A stretch of DNA of 21,865 nucleotides from Prochlorothrix sp035286285 (GTDB lineage Bacteria > Cyanobacteriota > Cyanobacteriia > Prochlorotrichales > Prochlorotrichaceae): the NCBI GenBank assembly GCA_035286285.1, contig JAYKJG010000192.1:1-21865 (forward strand), in the 5' to 3' direction. Both the position numbers and the translations under genes were made by a program. Below the pieces are notes generated by a model, which ran no database searches, was not told where the DNA came from, and saw only the letters and a program-made list of their open reading frames with translations. Shown here piece by piece: positions 1 to 7,860 of the stretch. The first letter of the stretch is position 1. Each line of letters opens with the position of its first letter.

Positions 1-69
1 TCCCCCAATCATCACTACACGGGTCAAATCAAAATCAATGACAGCATCGTCACCTTTCCATCGGGGTGA
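1..69 (+). CDS. 3' end of a gene cut by the window edge (unidentified)
   Basis: Frame 1 is open from the first base to a TGA at 67-69 and reads as 22 residues ending in TGQIKINDSIVTFPSG. Composition and codon choice (caa, aat, gac, atc, gtc, acc) look like ordinary coding sequence of this genome. No family can be recognised from so short a tail. The overlapping frame-2 reading is also open here, so this could be chance. Confidence 0.3.
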   Translation, partial: SPNHHYTGQIKINDSIVTFPSG

Positions 70-391
70 GCTACTTCCATTGCTGCGATCGTCGTCTACC
101 CAGACTCCCCATGCAGCTTCCCCTAGCCCCTCAAGCGCATTAGCGCCACCATCCCGGCTCCATGGCCCATTGTTGGCATCCTTAGGTTACTTTAACCACC
201 CAGACTTTCTTAACGACCCCAACCTCTCCCGATCGCTGCATCACGGGATGGGTGACTTCAGCCAGTTGCCCTTGGGTCGCTTGCAAATTGTCCAAGAACT
301 GTTTCAACAAGCCTCCGATCGTCCCTTCGATCGTCCCAGCAAAGCCGGGGCCGTCCTATAGCCATTCAGGCTGGGGCGAGGCACAAAGATA
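70..391. other. ambiguous stretch with two competing short ORFs
   Basis: Two readings are possible and neither is convincing. On the + strand, frame 2 is open from the window start to a TAG at 359-361, with ATG at 38 and no ribosome binding site. Its first half is Ser/Pro-rich, its second half more protein-like (GYFNHPDFLNDPNLSRSLHH). On the - strand, 355 down to 182 is open for 57 codons and reads smoothly (GGLLKQFLDNLQATQGQLAE), but it has no ATG and follows a stop directly. Either may be a relic of a degraded gene. Confidence 0.25.
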
Positions 392-464
392 GGGTGCATT
401 GCACTTTTGCCAAGGTGCTGCCAGTGTGCTGCCAAGGTGCGGACTCAAGTCCGCACTACGAGCC
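392..464 (+). repeat. composite dispersed repeat, copy 1
   Basis: In order: a box GGGTGCATTGCACTTTTGCC (392-411); three 11-bp units GCCAAGGTGCT, GCCAGTGTGCT and GCCAAGGTGCG (409-441); a palindrome with arms GTGCGGACT / AGTCCGCAC around CA (437-456); and a tail TACGAGCC (457-464). The palindrome begins at base 7 of the last 11-bp unit. Copy 2 (7861-7961) has the same order and phase, and copy 3 (9531-9612) is a related variant. This copy lies just past the 3' end of the 489-776 gene. Palindromes of this sequence type are common in intergenic DNA of cyanobacteria; that statement is from memory, not a search. Confidence 0.75.
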
Positions 465-488
465 TTTGTGCCCAGTATGCCGGTATCT

Positions 489-776
489 TCAGGCATAGAA
501 GCGCCGATCGAGCCAGTTGCGCACTTCCTGCTCTGAGCCAAAGTAAAGGCGTTGGTGGCTGTGGGGTTCGTAGACTTCAAACCAGAGGTGGCCTTGGCGA
601 TCGTGGCGCTGCCAGATGCGGGGTTCGGCATAGGATGAACCTGCGGCGGCGTTGAGGAGGGTGGTGAGGCCCGATCGGAGATCTAGGGCGAAATCACGGT
701 CTAGCAACCCCTGGGGCAGGTGCCACGACAGAGGGCTGAGCAACCCCTGGCGTGCGGTTAGGTGGATAGCTTTCAT
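489..776 (-). CDS. small conserved-looking cytoplasmic protein, function unknown
   Basis: A 95-residue protein starting MKAIHLTARQGLLSPLSWHL. The start is well supported: the - strand reads GGAGGTGCGCC immediately before the ATG, a strong ribosome binding site with good spacing. There is no signal peptide or membrane segment. The C-terminal half is rich in aromatic and charged residues (HLWFEVYEPHSHQRLYFGSE, then VRNWLDRRFYA), suggesting a small compact beta-alpha domain. I do not recognise the family. It stands alone and is divergent from the RND gene across a 322-bp intergenic region, so the two may share control DNA. Repeat copy 1 lies about 25 bp past its stop. Confidence 0.75.
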   Translation of the reverse strand: MKAIHLTARQGLLSPLSWHLPQGLLDRDFALDLRSGLTTLLNAAAGSSYAEPRIWQRHDRQGHLWFEVYEPHSHQRLYFGSEQEVRNWLDRRFYA

Positions 777-1098
777 GGCGCACCTCCGGTCAAAGGGTAA
801 AATCCGATTTAGGATGGGTCAGGATGGGGTTTGTTTAATATCTTTTGGATATTTTCTGTATCCAGAATAACATTTTGCGGTTTTTCCGTCCATCTACCGG
901 ACCCGGATGGGGGAGCAGGTTTAAAGAATGCAGGGGGGCTATGGGGAATGATGGATGCGATGGGGCCATGGGTCGGTAAAATGAAAAAAATTTGCCGAAT
1001 CACACCGCTACGGCGGGGGTGACTCCGGTTTAGGAGCAACCCACCCCTCCTCAGACCCCTCCCCCCCCAATTCCTCGATCGCCCTGAGGTTCTTACCC
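777..1098. promoter_or_regulatory. divergent intergenic region with an operator-like inverted repeat
   Basis: This region separates two divergent genes, so both promoters should lie here. An inverted repeat TGGATA-7 bp-TATCCA occupies 846-864. On the - strand TGGATA is followed after 18 bp by TATTAA, a plausible -35/-10 pair for the 489-776 gene that would overlap the inverted repeat. For the RND gene, TGAGGT at 1085-1090 lies 8 bp before the TTG start at 1099. The stretch 1040-1070 is C-rich. No RNA gene is evident. Confidence 0.35.
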
Positions 1099-4000
1099 TT
1101 GCGTTCCCCTGCACCTGTGTCTGTAACCCCTTCAGCTTCTGTGTCTCCTCCCCGCCCCCCCCGACGGCCTTCCTTTAGTCTGTCCCGGTTTGCCCTTAAC
1201 CATCCCTGGCTGACCATTAGCTTTTGGATTGCCATTGCTGTGGCAGGGCTGTTTGCCTTTAGCTCCCTCAAGTATGCGCTCTTCCCCGATGTCACCTTCC
1301 CGATCGTCGTGGTTGATGCAACGGTTCCCCTAGAAGATGTGCTGGAAACCGAGGCCCAGTTGACGAACCCCCTGGAAGAGTGGCTCATGCAGGCGGGGCA
1401 GTTAAAAAGCATTGCCTCCACCACCTACAGCGGGCGATCGGTGTTGCAGTTGTCCTTCCAAGAACTGGGCACCACCCTCAAGGAAAGCAGCCAGGAGGTG
1501 GAATATCTGTTGGGGCGGGCCATGGCCAAGGAAGCGTTGCCCAACGGCACCAGCTATCGCATTGTTCCCTTTAACCTCAACGAGTCGGCGGCCATTAGCT
1601 ATATCCTGCGCGGCGCAGATCGGGTCGCCCTCTACGAGCAAGCCAGTACCGAGATTTTGCCGGTTTTGCGCAAGTTTAAGGGCGTGCTGCGGGTGGAGCT
1701 ACTGGGGGCCGTGGATTTGGTGACGGCGGAGGAAGACAGTGGCGATACGCCCTTTGGGGGGCCAACGTTGGTGCGCTTTAACGGGGAAGATGCGATCGCC
1801 ATCCAAGTGGTGAAGGAGGGAGAAGCCAATACCCTGGAAGTGGTGGCCCAGGTGGAAGAGGCCATGGCCGAATTGCAACGGCGGCAACCGGACCTAGAGG
1901 TGGAACTGGCTGTGAGTCAGGCCGAGTATATTCGGGAAGCCACCCAGGCCACGATCGATGCCCTGATTCAGGCAGTTATCCTGGCGGTTTTGATTATTTT
2001 CCCGTTTTTGGGCAGTTGGCGGGCCACCTTGATCACGGCGCTGGCGATCCCGGTTTCGCTCCTGGGCACCTGCATTGCCATGGCGATGTTTGGCTTCAAT
2101 CTAGAGACCATTACCCTGCTGGCTTTGGCCTTGGTGATTGGCATTATTGTGGACGATGCCATTGTCGATGTGGAAAATATCGTCCGCCACATTGAGGGGG
2201 GCGAGTCGCCTCGCCGTGCGGCTTTCCATGCGACCCAGGAAATTGGCTTGACGGTTTCGGCGGCAACCCTGACGATCGTGGCCGTGTTTCTGCCCGTGGC
2301 TTTGATGGGTGGGGTGGTGGGGCAGTTTTTCAAGCCCTTTGGCCTGACGGTTTCCGTTGCCGTTGTCACCTCCCTATTGGCGGCCCGGACCCTTTCCCCG
2401 GTGTTGGCGGCCTTTTGGCTGCGTCGTAAGGGGTCACCGCTTCCGGCGGAGGGGCTGGGGGATCTGGGGGAGGCCGATCAAGGGACTGGGGCACGACCGT
2501 TGCCGGATCCAACGGCTGCTCCGCTGTCTAGGCCCGATCGCACCGCCCGATCGATCGCCCTGTCCGACTCCCTAGAGGATCCTTCCCAGCTATCGCCTTT
2601 GATGGAACCGCCCCAAATGGGTCTGTGGCGCTATGCCGTGGTGGGTTATCGTCGGGTTTTAACCTGGGCACTGGGGGCGCGTTGGGTGGTGATTGTGCTG
2701 GCGATCGCCAGCTTGGGGGCTGGCATTGCCTTAATTCCCCTGGTTCCCCAGGGATTTATCCCCCAACTCGATCGGGGTGACTTTAACCTCACCTATGAAA
2801 TTAGCCCCTCCTATCTGGAAAAGACCCTGCGCTCTAAGTTTGAGGCTATGCAGGAGCCGGGGGGCAATGCGGGGGAAAACGCGGGGGAACCGGCAGAGAC
2901 CGCAGCCCCTGCCTCGGTTGGGGAGGCCGAAGGGGAAGCCACAGCGGGAGCCACAGGAGCCGCACCCCAGGAAGAGCTTCAGGGCTATGCAGCGCTGCTC
3001 CAGGGCTTGAATGAAGTCCAGTTAGAGACCCTCAAAGCGTTGGGACGGCGGGCGGTGCGCTCCCATGTGGTCCGTCCTCGCGAAGACTTAGAAGACATTG
3101 CGGAGCGCTATTTGGGATCCCGCGAACGCTGGACCGTGCTGGCCCGCATTAACCGCCGCAATGGCCCCACGGATATTAAGGCGGGGGAAAGCATTGTGGT
3201 GCTAGATTTGCCGCCGGAGGGGATCCAACCGGAGGACATGGCCCCGGAGGAGTCCCCGGAGGCCCAGTTTGCGCCTTTGGTGCTGGCGGAGTCGCGCACC
3301 ATTGTCCAGCAGATTGAGCCGATCGTCCAAGGGAACCCCAATGTTGAGTCGGTCTATACCATCCTGGGGGAGCGGGGGGCCATCAACAAAGGGCGGCTCT
3401 ATATTAAGCTGCGGGACGATCGCGATCGCACCACCGTCGAGGTTCAGGATCAACTGCGATCGGCCCTGCCCAACATCGAAGGCATTAGCCTGAGCGTGGA
3501 AGATATTAAATTTGTGGATACGGGGGGCGAAAAGCCGCTGAAAGTTGCCTTTCGGGGCGAAAATCTGGAGGATTTGACCACCCTGGCCCAAACGGTGAAG
3601 CAGCGCCTGCTGGAGCAAGAGGCAGGGCTGGCGGATATTACCGCAACGGGGGATGACCAAGCCTTTGGGGGGCGGCAGGAGGTGGAGCACCTGGAGGGCG
3701 ATCGGGTGGCCTATATTTGGGCGAATTTAGCGCCCGGTCAGGCATTGGGCGAAGCGACCGATCGGGTGGTCAGCGAGGCTCAGCGGATTTTGCCCCCCGG
3801 TGTGACGATCGAACTGCGGGGGGACTCAGGCCGCAGCACGGAGGTTTTGGATAGCTTTCTGCAAGTGATTGGCCTGTCGGTGATTGCGATCGCCCTGTTG
3901 CTGCTGCTGCTCTTCCGCCGCTTGCTGGATCCCTTGGTAGTGATTCTGGCTTTGCCCCTTTCCATTGTGGGGGCCGTGTTGGCCCTGTTGATCACCCGCA

Positions 4001-4383
4001 GCGACTTTGGCATGGTCTCGATCCTCGGCATGATTTTTCTGATGGGCCTCGTCAACAAAAATGTGATTATTTTGGTGGACTACACCAACCAATTGCGGCG
4101 GATGGGCCTAGAGCGGAATCAGGCGGTTTTGCAGTCCGGGCCGGTGCGGTTGCGCCCGATCGTGATGACGACCCTCTCCACGATTTTGGGGATGATGCCG
4201 ATCGCCCTGGGCTGGGGGGCAGGGGCCGAACTGCGGCAACCGATGGCTGTGGCCATTATTGGAGGCTTGATTGCGGATACGATCCTGAGCCTCTTGGTTG
4301 CGCCCGTGCTGTATACCCTGGTGGATGATGTCCAAACGGCAATTTTTGGCGGTTTCCGCCGCAAACCATCCCGCCAGAGCTAG
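1099..4383 (+). CDS. RND-family proton-driven transporter, docking-domain-poor, with a LysM insertion
   Basis: Inner-membrane transporter of the AcrB/HAE1 type, 1094 residues. TM1 is about 38-57, TM2 about 286-302, TM7 about 529-549 and TM8 about 921-938. The TM4 motif GIIVDDAIVDVEN (D352, D353) and K987 in NKNVIILVDY match the AcrB proton relay D407/D408/K940. The first periplasmic loop is about 228 residues against about 307 in AcrB: it jumps from GVLRVELLG to NGEDAIAIQVVKEG, missing the DN docking subdomain. The second loop jumps similarly from GLADITATGDD (843-853) to YIWANLAPG, missing DC. It gains about 140 residues (580-725): an Ala/Gly/Glu-rich linker, then a LysM-like domain (655-705). 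A polar cytoplasmic linker spans about 443-507. The start is TTG after TGAGGT; GTG codons at 1117 and 1141 are alternatives and there is no nearby ATG. No membrane-fusion or outer-membrane partner is encoded in the window. Confidence 0.93.
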   Translation: MRSPAPVSVTPSASVSPPRPPRRPSFSLSRFALNHPWLTISFWIAIAVAGLFAFSSLKYALFPDVTFPIVVVDATVPLEDVLETEAQLTNPLEEWLMQAGQLKSIASTTYSGRSVLQLSFQELGTTLKESSQEVEYLLGRAMAKEALPNGTSYRIVPFNLNESAAISYILRGADRVALYEQASTEILPVLRKFKGVLRVELLGAVDLVTAEEDSGDTPFGGPTLVRFNGEDAIAIQVVKEGEANTLEVVAQVEEAMAELQRRQPDLEVELAVSQAEYIREATQATIDALIQAVILAVLIIFPFLGSWRATLITALAIPVSLLGTCIAMAMFGFNLETITLLALALVIGIIVDDAIVDVENIVRHIEGGESPRRAAFHATQEIGLTVSAATLTIVAVFLPVALMGGVVGQFFKPFGLTVSVAVVTSLLAARTLSPVLAAFWLRRKGSPLPAEGLGDLGEADQGTGARPLPDPTAAPLSRPDRTARSIALSDSLEDPSQLSPLMEPPQMGLWRYAVVGYRRVLTWALGARWVVIVLAIASLGAGIALIPLVPQGFIPQLDRGDFNLTYEISPSYLEKTLRSKFEAMQEPGGNAGENAGEPAETAAPASVGEAEGEATAGATGAAPQEELQGYAALLQGLNEVQLETLKALGRRAVRSHVVRPREDLEDIAERYLGSRERWTVLARINRRNGPTDIKAGESIVVLDLPPEGIQPEDMAPEESPEAQFAPLVLAESRTIVQQIEPIVQGNPNVESVYTILGERGAINKGRLYIKLRDDRDRTTVEVQDQLRSALPNIEGISLSVEDIKFVDTGGEKPLKVAFRGENLEDLTTLAQTVKQRLLEQEAGLADITATGDDQAFGGRQEVEHLEGDRVAYIWANLAPGQALGEATDRVVSEAQRILPPGVTIELRGDSGRSTEVLDSFLQVIGLSVIAIALLLLLLFRRLLDPLVVILALPLSIVGAVLALLITRSDFGMVSILGMIFLMGLVNKNVIILVDYTNQLRRMGLERNQAVLQSGPVRLRPIVMTTLSTILGMMPIALGWGAGAELRQPMAVAIIGGLIADTILSLLVAPVLYTLVDDVQTAIFGGFRRKPSRQS
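3061..3213 (+). other. LysM-like domain inside the RND transporter
   Basis: Residues 655-705 read SHVVRPREDLEDIAERYLGS followed by RERWTVLARINRRNGPTDIK and AGESIVVLDLP. They follow the LysM pattern: V-V-[KR]-P-x-[DE]-x-L-x-x-I-A-x-R-[YF], a Gly-x3-x-W turn, L-A-x-x-N, then I-x-x-G-[EQ]-x-[IL]. Here R replaces the usual G of the GD/GE turn. LysM domains bind N-acetylglucosamine-containing glycans such as peptidoglycan. Flanking segments (587-630 and 704-725) are rich in A, G, E and P, as expected for flexible tethers. The location is the periplasm, within the PC1 part of the porter domain. Confidence 0.8.
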
Positions 4384-4435
4384 CTGTCGCAGATGCGCCT
4401 CTCCTCCTGTCCCAATCCAGACCCCACAACCTGCT

Positions 4436-5227
4436 ATGGCCCCAACCCAACTGATCCGGAAAGTTCTATCGCCTGCGGTGCGTCTCTGGCTGCGATCGCA
4501 GGTGGATTCCGTCGCGGCGCTGACCTTTGAGGTGGGCGGGACCGATCGCCAGTTGCTGTCGGGCGAAATCCCCACCCTTTCGATTTTGGGGGAACAGGTG
4601 GTCTACCAAGGGCTATGTCTGAGCCAGATTGACATTGTGGGTGAGGGCATTAAAACCAACTTGCGGCAGGTGCTGCGGGGCAAGCCCCTGCGGTTACTAG
4701 AGCCGATTTTTGTCCAAGCGACCCTGCGCATGATCGATCGGGACATGAATCAATGTCTCCAAGCGCCCCTGTTGGCCAATGCCCTCTCCGAGGTGCTGGA
4801 TCAATGGCTAGAACCCCTGGGTGAGGCGGGGGTTGCTTTGGCTCCGGCGGCTGAATCCCAGGTGCTAGCCCAGGGGCAATCCCAGGGCCAGAAACCCGCA
4901 GCAGACCCAGCGGTAACGGCAAAATCCCCCCACTGGCGCGAGATTCGGATGCAATTCCAGCCCCATGCCCTCACCCTTTGGGCGACGTTGGCGCGATTGA
5001 CGGAACCCCCTCTCAAGGTGACCATGGGGGCGATCGTCCAACTTCGGGATCCCCACACCATTATTTTGGATCAACTGACTTGGAACACCAGCGACCCCAC
5101 TGCAACCCAGGCATTAGCTGATCTAGACCATCTCACCTTAAATTTAGGCGAAGATGTGGACTTTAAGACCTTGGCCCTCACGGAGGGTCAGGTATTATGT
5201 GAAGGTCGGATTCTGATTCGCCCCTAG
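4436..5227 (+). CDS. DUF2993 / LmeA-like lipid-binding protein
   Basis: A 263-residue protein of the DUF2993 family. The mycobacterial member LmeA binds phospholipids in the cell envelope. Typical cyanobacterial features are the opening KVLSPAVRLWLRSQVDSV, the beta-rich repeats GEIPTLSILGEQVVYQGL and LSQIDIVGEGIKTNLRQVLR, then GKPLRLLEPI. A Gln/Ala-rich linker near residues 142-160 separates N- and C-terminal halves. No signal peptide or lipobox is visible, so its location is unclear. The frame is open upstream to 4298, but that part overlaps the RND gene and reads as non-protein-like Cys/Pro/Arg, so the ATG at 4436 is preferred although no clear ribosome binding site precedes it. It lies 52 bp after the RND stop on the same strand and is probably co-transcribed with it. 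Confidence 0.8.
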   Translation: MAPTQLIRKVLSPAVRLWLRSQVDSVAALTFEVGGTDRQLLSGEIPTLSILGEQVVYQGLCLSQIDIVGEGIKTNLRQVLRGKPLRLLEPIFVQATLRMIDRDMNQCLQAPLLANALSEVLDQWLEPLGEAGVALAPAAESQVLAQGQSQGQKPAADPAVTAKSPHWREIRMQFQPHALTLWATLARLTEPPLKVTMGAIVQLRDPHTIILDQLTWNTSDPTATQALADLDHLTLNLGEDVDFKTLALTEGQVLCEGRILIRP

Positions 5228-5345
5228 TGTCGAAATTGCGGAGGACTATCCCCTGCCCGCGCCGATGGAGGCTGCCTTTGAGGAAGCCGAAACCCTGGTT
5301 TTTGAGGTGGATCCTGCCCGCCTCACCAGTGTCAGCAGTCAGTGA
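5217..5345 (+). pseudogene. relic of a TraB/GumN-family gene
   Basis: In frame 3, between a TGA at 5214-5216 and a TGA at 5343-5345, the sequence reads IAEDYPLPAPMEAAFEEAE followed by TLVFEVDPARL. This closely resembles the segment of TraB/GumN-family proteins just after their conserved GSIH motif (…YPLP.aieaAf..adtLvfEvD…). The GSIH start and the remaining ~200 residues are missing, and the fragment begins where the DUF2993 gene ends, in another frame. It has no start codon or ribosome binding site. The overlapping GTG-initiated frame (5227-5412) is an Arg/Pro-rich shadow. Family assignment rests on about 30 residues. Confidence 0.5.
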
Positions 5346-5404
5346 GGACGGTGCTAGGCTAGGGAGATGGGTTCCCAGGGTGCAATCTTCACAGAATCGG
5401 CATT

Positions 5405-5438
5405 TTTCCTGATGGTCCGGCTTTCCTGATAGTCCGGC
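5405..5438 (+). repeat. 17-bp tandem duplication
   Basis: TTTCCTGATGGTCCGGC (5405-5421) is followed directly by TTTCCTGATAGTCCGGC (5422-5438), with one mismatch. It lies in the 181-bp gap between the GumN relic and the 5527 gene. The gap also holds a HIP1 octamer (GCGATCGC, 5443-5450). Confidence 0.7.
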
Positions 5439-5526
5439 TGCGGCGATCGCAATCTGAACAGACCGCAAACCCGCCGCGATCGTCCTTCTCCTTGGCTATG
5501 CACTTCTTCCCTCTACAGCGATCATC

Positions 5527-5766
5527 ATGGTTCCCGATTCCCTCCTGCAAACCCCCTGGGGTCAGTCGGTTGTCCAGTCTTGGTATGACAACGGAGGCCC
5601 CTACCACCCTCGCTGCATGGTCCTGTGTGAGTGGCGATCGGCGACGGAGTTACAGCAACTTGCCCAAGAACTCGAAAACAAGTTTCCTAAACATACCTTT
5701 AAGCCCCTGTTTAACCATCAGCCCGGTTTATGTGGTTTCACGTCCCAACGCCGCCCCGATCGGTAA
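5527..5766 (+). CDS. small hypothetical protein
   Basis: A 79-residue protein starting MVPDSLLQTPWGQSVVQSWY and continuing with a His/Cys-containing stretch (GPYHPRCMVLCEWR) and an amphipathic helix (ATELQQLAQELENKF). It looks like a small soluble cyanobacterial protein, but I cannot name a family. Codon use matches the neighbours. There is no clear ribosome binding site before the ATG. Its last 39 bp overlap, tail to tail, the 3' end of the histidine kinase gene on the other strand. This makes its C-terminal residues (FTSQRRPDR) less certain. Confidence 0.5.
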   Translation: MVPDSLLQTPWGQSVVQSWYDNGGPYHPRCMVLCEWRSATELQQLAQELENKFPKHTFKPLFNHQPGLCGFTSQRRPDR

Positions 5767-7836
5767 CGTCACCACAAACTCCGTCCCCTGCCCCACCGTG
5801 GAAAAACACTCCAACGATCCCTGGTGGCGCTCGACCACGATCGAATAGCAAATCGACAGCCCTAGCCCCGTCCCCTTACCTACGGGCTTGGTTGTAAAAA
5901 AGGGATCAAAGATTTTACTCCGGGTTTCTGGGTCAATGCCGGGGCCATTGTCTTGGATCCGCACCTGAATCGTGGTCTCATCAACTTTCGCGGTTGTTAG
6001 GCGAATGACTGGCTCGGTGAGGGCTTGGGTGAGGACGAGCGGTTCTAGGGCATCGATCGCATTATTAATTAAATTGAGGAAGACTTGGTTTAACTGGCTG
6101 GGATAGCAGCCCACTAAGGGAAGATCGCCATAGTCTTTCATAATTTCCACCTTGGGCAGCCCCGGCCCTAGCTTGAGGCGGTTTTGCAAAATCAGCAATG
6201 TACTGTCTAACCCCCCCTGGAGATCGGCCTCTTTATAGTCTGACTCATCTAGGCGGGAGAAGTTACGCAAACTCAGGACAATCTCTCGAATGCGGTGGGT
6301 GCCAATCTGCATAGAGTCTAGGATTTTGGGTAAATCCTGCCGCAAAAAGTCTAAATCCATCTCTTCGCGTTGCTGGGCGATCGTCGCTGGAGTCTGGGAA
6401 TATTCCTGCTCATAGAGTTCGACTAACTTCAGCAGATCAGCCGCATAGAGATTGAGGTGGGAGACATTGCCGTGGATGAAATTGATGGGATTGTTGATTT
6501 CATGGGCAATCCCTGCGATCATTTGCCCCAAACTGGCCATTTTCTCGGTTTGAATCAGTTGGGCTTGGGTTTGGCGCAGTTCTTTCAGCGTTGCCTGGAG
6601 AGACTGATTGTTCTGCACTAGCTCTTCCGTGCGTGCTTTAACTTTGGCTTCTAGGGTATGGCTGTAGTCCTCCAGTGCCTCGTAGGAATCCTCCAATTGC
6701 TGCGTCATGGCATTAAAATTACGGGCTAGCTCGCCAATTTCATTGTCAGTGGAGACTGGAACCCGTTGTAAGTGCGAAAAATAGCCCGATCGGACCTTAC
6801 TGCCGACGGATTGGGCCGTTTCTGCAATCACCGAGATGGGCGCAACAATCCGCCACCCCAGAATTACAATCACCGGGGTGAGCAGCCCCACCAGTCCTAC
6901 ACCCACCCCAACCATAGATTGCGCCAATTGGCGGGCCGGGGCAAAGGCTTCTGCCTGGGACACCTCCACTAAGAAGGCAACATTTTGCTGCTCTAGCCAG
7001 CGATAGACCCCTAAAACGGGCACACCATTGTAGTTTTGGTATAAACCCTGGCCGTCTTTGCCTTTGATCGCCTCTTGAATGCCGGGACTCGTCACGCCAG
7101 CCGGGAATTGATCCGATCCAAACCGGTTGGCATCCACAAACACCACCCGACTCGTAAAGTTGCCCCCAATGTCGGCCACCAGGTAACTGGCTCCGGTTTT
7201 GCCGAGTCCCTGATTGTTGCCGATCACTTCATCTACTTGCTGAAGGTTGAGGTGGACCGCAATCATGCCCATGCGCTGGCCTTCGTCATTGGTCAGACCC
7301 ACACTGAAGGTTGCGGTTGGCTTTCTTGTATGGGAATCGGGGTAGAAATTGTAAATAAACGTCGATTCGTCTTGATTTTGGGGGTCGATCTCCCGGCTCT
7401 GGTTAATGGGATTGTACCACCCCACCCGATCGGGATTATTGGAAGCCAGCACCTGCCCTCCCCTGGATAGCACGGTAATCTCTCGATAATCATCACGCCC
7501 CTCTAAAAAGCTAGCAAAATGAGCCTGAAGTTCCTGCTGGGCAGCCCGGTAGGCCGCAGTTTCCCTTGGGGTCTCGAAGAGGATTTGGGTTTGGCGGCGG
7601 ATGCTGGGGAGGCGGCTGAAGGAGAGGAGGGTATCTTGGCGATCGCGCAACCAGCGGTTTAATTCAGCCTCCTTCAAGGCGGCGGCAGTGGTAAGCTGGT
7701 TGAAAGCACTCTCCTGTAGGGATTGGCGGGCGTTGCGGAAGCTGATGACCCCAACGAGCACCATGATGGTGATGGACAAGAGGGAGAAGGAACCAACAAC
7801 CTGAAAGAGCAGACTTGTACGCCAAAGCTTAAACAT
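5728..7836 (-). CDS. membrane sensor histidine kinase (dCACHE-HAMP-HisKA-HATPase)
   Basis: A 702-residue two-component sensor. TM1 is about 12-33, followed by a ~275-residue extracytoplasmic double-CACHE-like region with typical motifs (EITVLSRGGQVLAS, ATFSVGLTNDEG, GASYLVADIGG). TM2 is about 309-330. A HAMP domain follows (332-385), then a coiled coil (385-430). The HisKA box GIAHEINNPINF places the phospho-acceptor at H445. The ATPase has the N box LNLINNAIDAL, the G1 box DNGPGIDP, FDPFFTTKPVGKGTGLGLS and a terminal beta-strand. There is no receiver domain and no response regulator gene in the window. It lies downstream of the solute-binding lipoprotein gene on the same strand, separated by 158 bp that contain repeat copy 2. 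The ATG lacks an obvious Shine-Dalgarno sequence. Confidence 0.93.
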   Translation of the reverse strand: MFKLWRTSLLFQVVGSFSLLSITIMVLVGVISFRNARQSLQESAFNQLTTAAALKEAELNRWLRDRQDTLLSFSRLPSIRRQTQILFETPRETAAYRAAQQELQAHFASFLEGRDDYREITVLSRGGQVLASNNPDRVGWYNPINQSREIDPQNQDESTFIYNFYPDSHTRKPTATFSVGLTNDEGQRMGMIAVHLNLQQVDEVIGNNQGLGKTGASYLVADIGGNFTSRVVFVDANRFGSDQFPAGVTSPGIQEAIKGKDGQGLYQNYNGVPVLGVYRWLEQQNVAFLVEVSQAEAFAPARQLAQSMVGVGVGLVGLLTPVIVILGWRIVAPISVIAETAQSVGSKVRSGYFSHLQRVPVSTDNEIGELARNFNAMTQQLEDSYEALEDYSHTLEAKVKARTEELVQNNQSLQATLKELRQTQAQLIQTEKMASLGQMIAGIAHEINNPINFIHGNVSHLNLYAADLLKLVELYEQEYSQTPATIAQQREEMDLDFLRQDLPKILDSMQIGTHRIREIVLSLRNFSRLDESDYKEADLQGGLDSTLLILQNRLKLGPGLPKVEIMKDYGDLPLVGCYPSQLNQVFLNLINNAIDALEPLVLTQALTEPVIRLTTAKVDETTIQVRIQDNGPGIDPETRSKIFDPFFTTKPVGKGTGLGLSICYSIVVERHQGSLECFSTVGQGTEFVVTLPIGAALGRETT

Positions 7837-7860
7837 GGAAGGGTCAGTTGAGTGGGGGCC

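Noticed and set aside
1008..1424. 138-residue - strand ORF at the RND 5' end
   Set aside because: Antisense to the RND N-terminus, with Gly/Arg/Ser-rich low-complexity composition.
4298..4435. Upstream extension of the DUF2993 frame into the RND gene
   Set aside because: Overlaps conserved RND coding sequence and reads as Cys/Pro/Arg-rich noise. The family N-terminus begins after the ATG at 4436.
5227..5412. 61-residue ORF with a GTG overlapping the DUF2993 stop
   Set aside because: Arg/Pro-rich translation. Frame 3 of the same DNA carries the TraB/GumN-like sequence.
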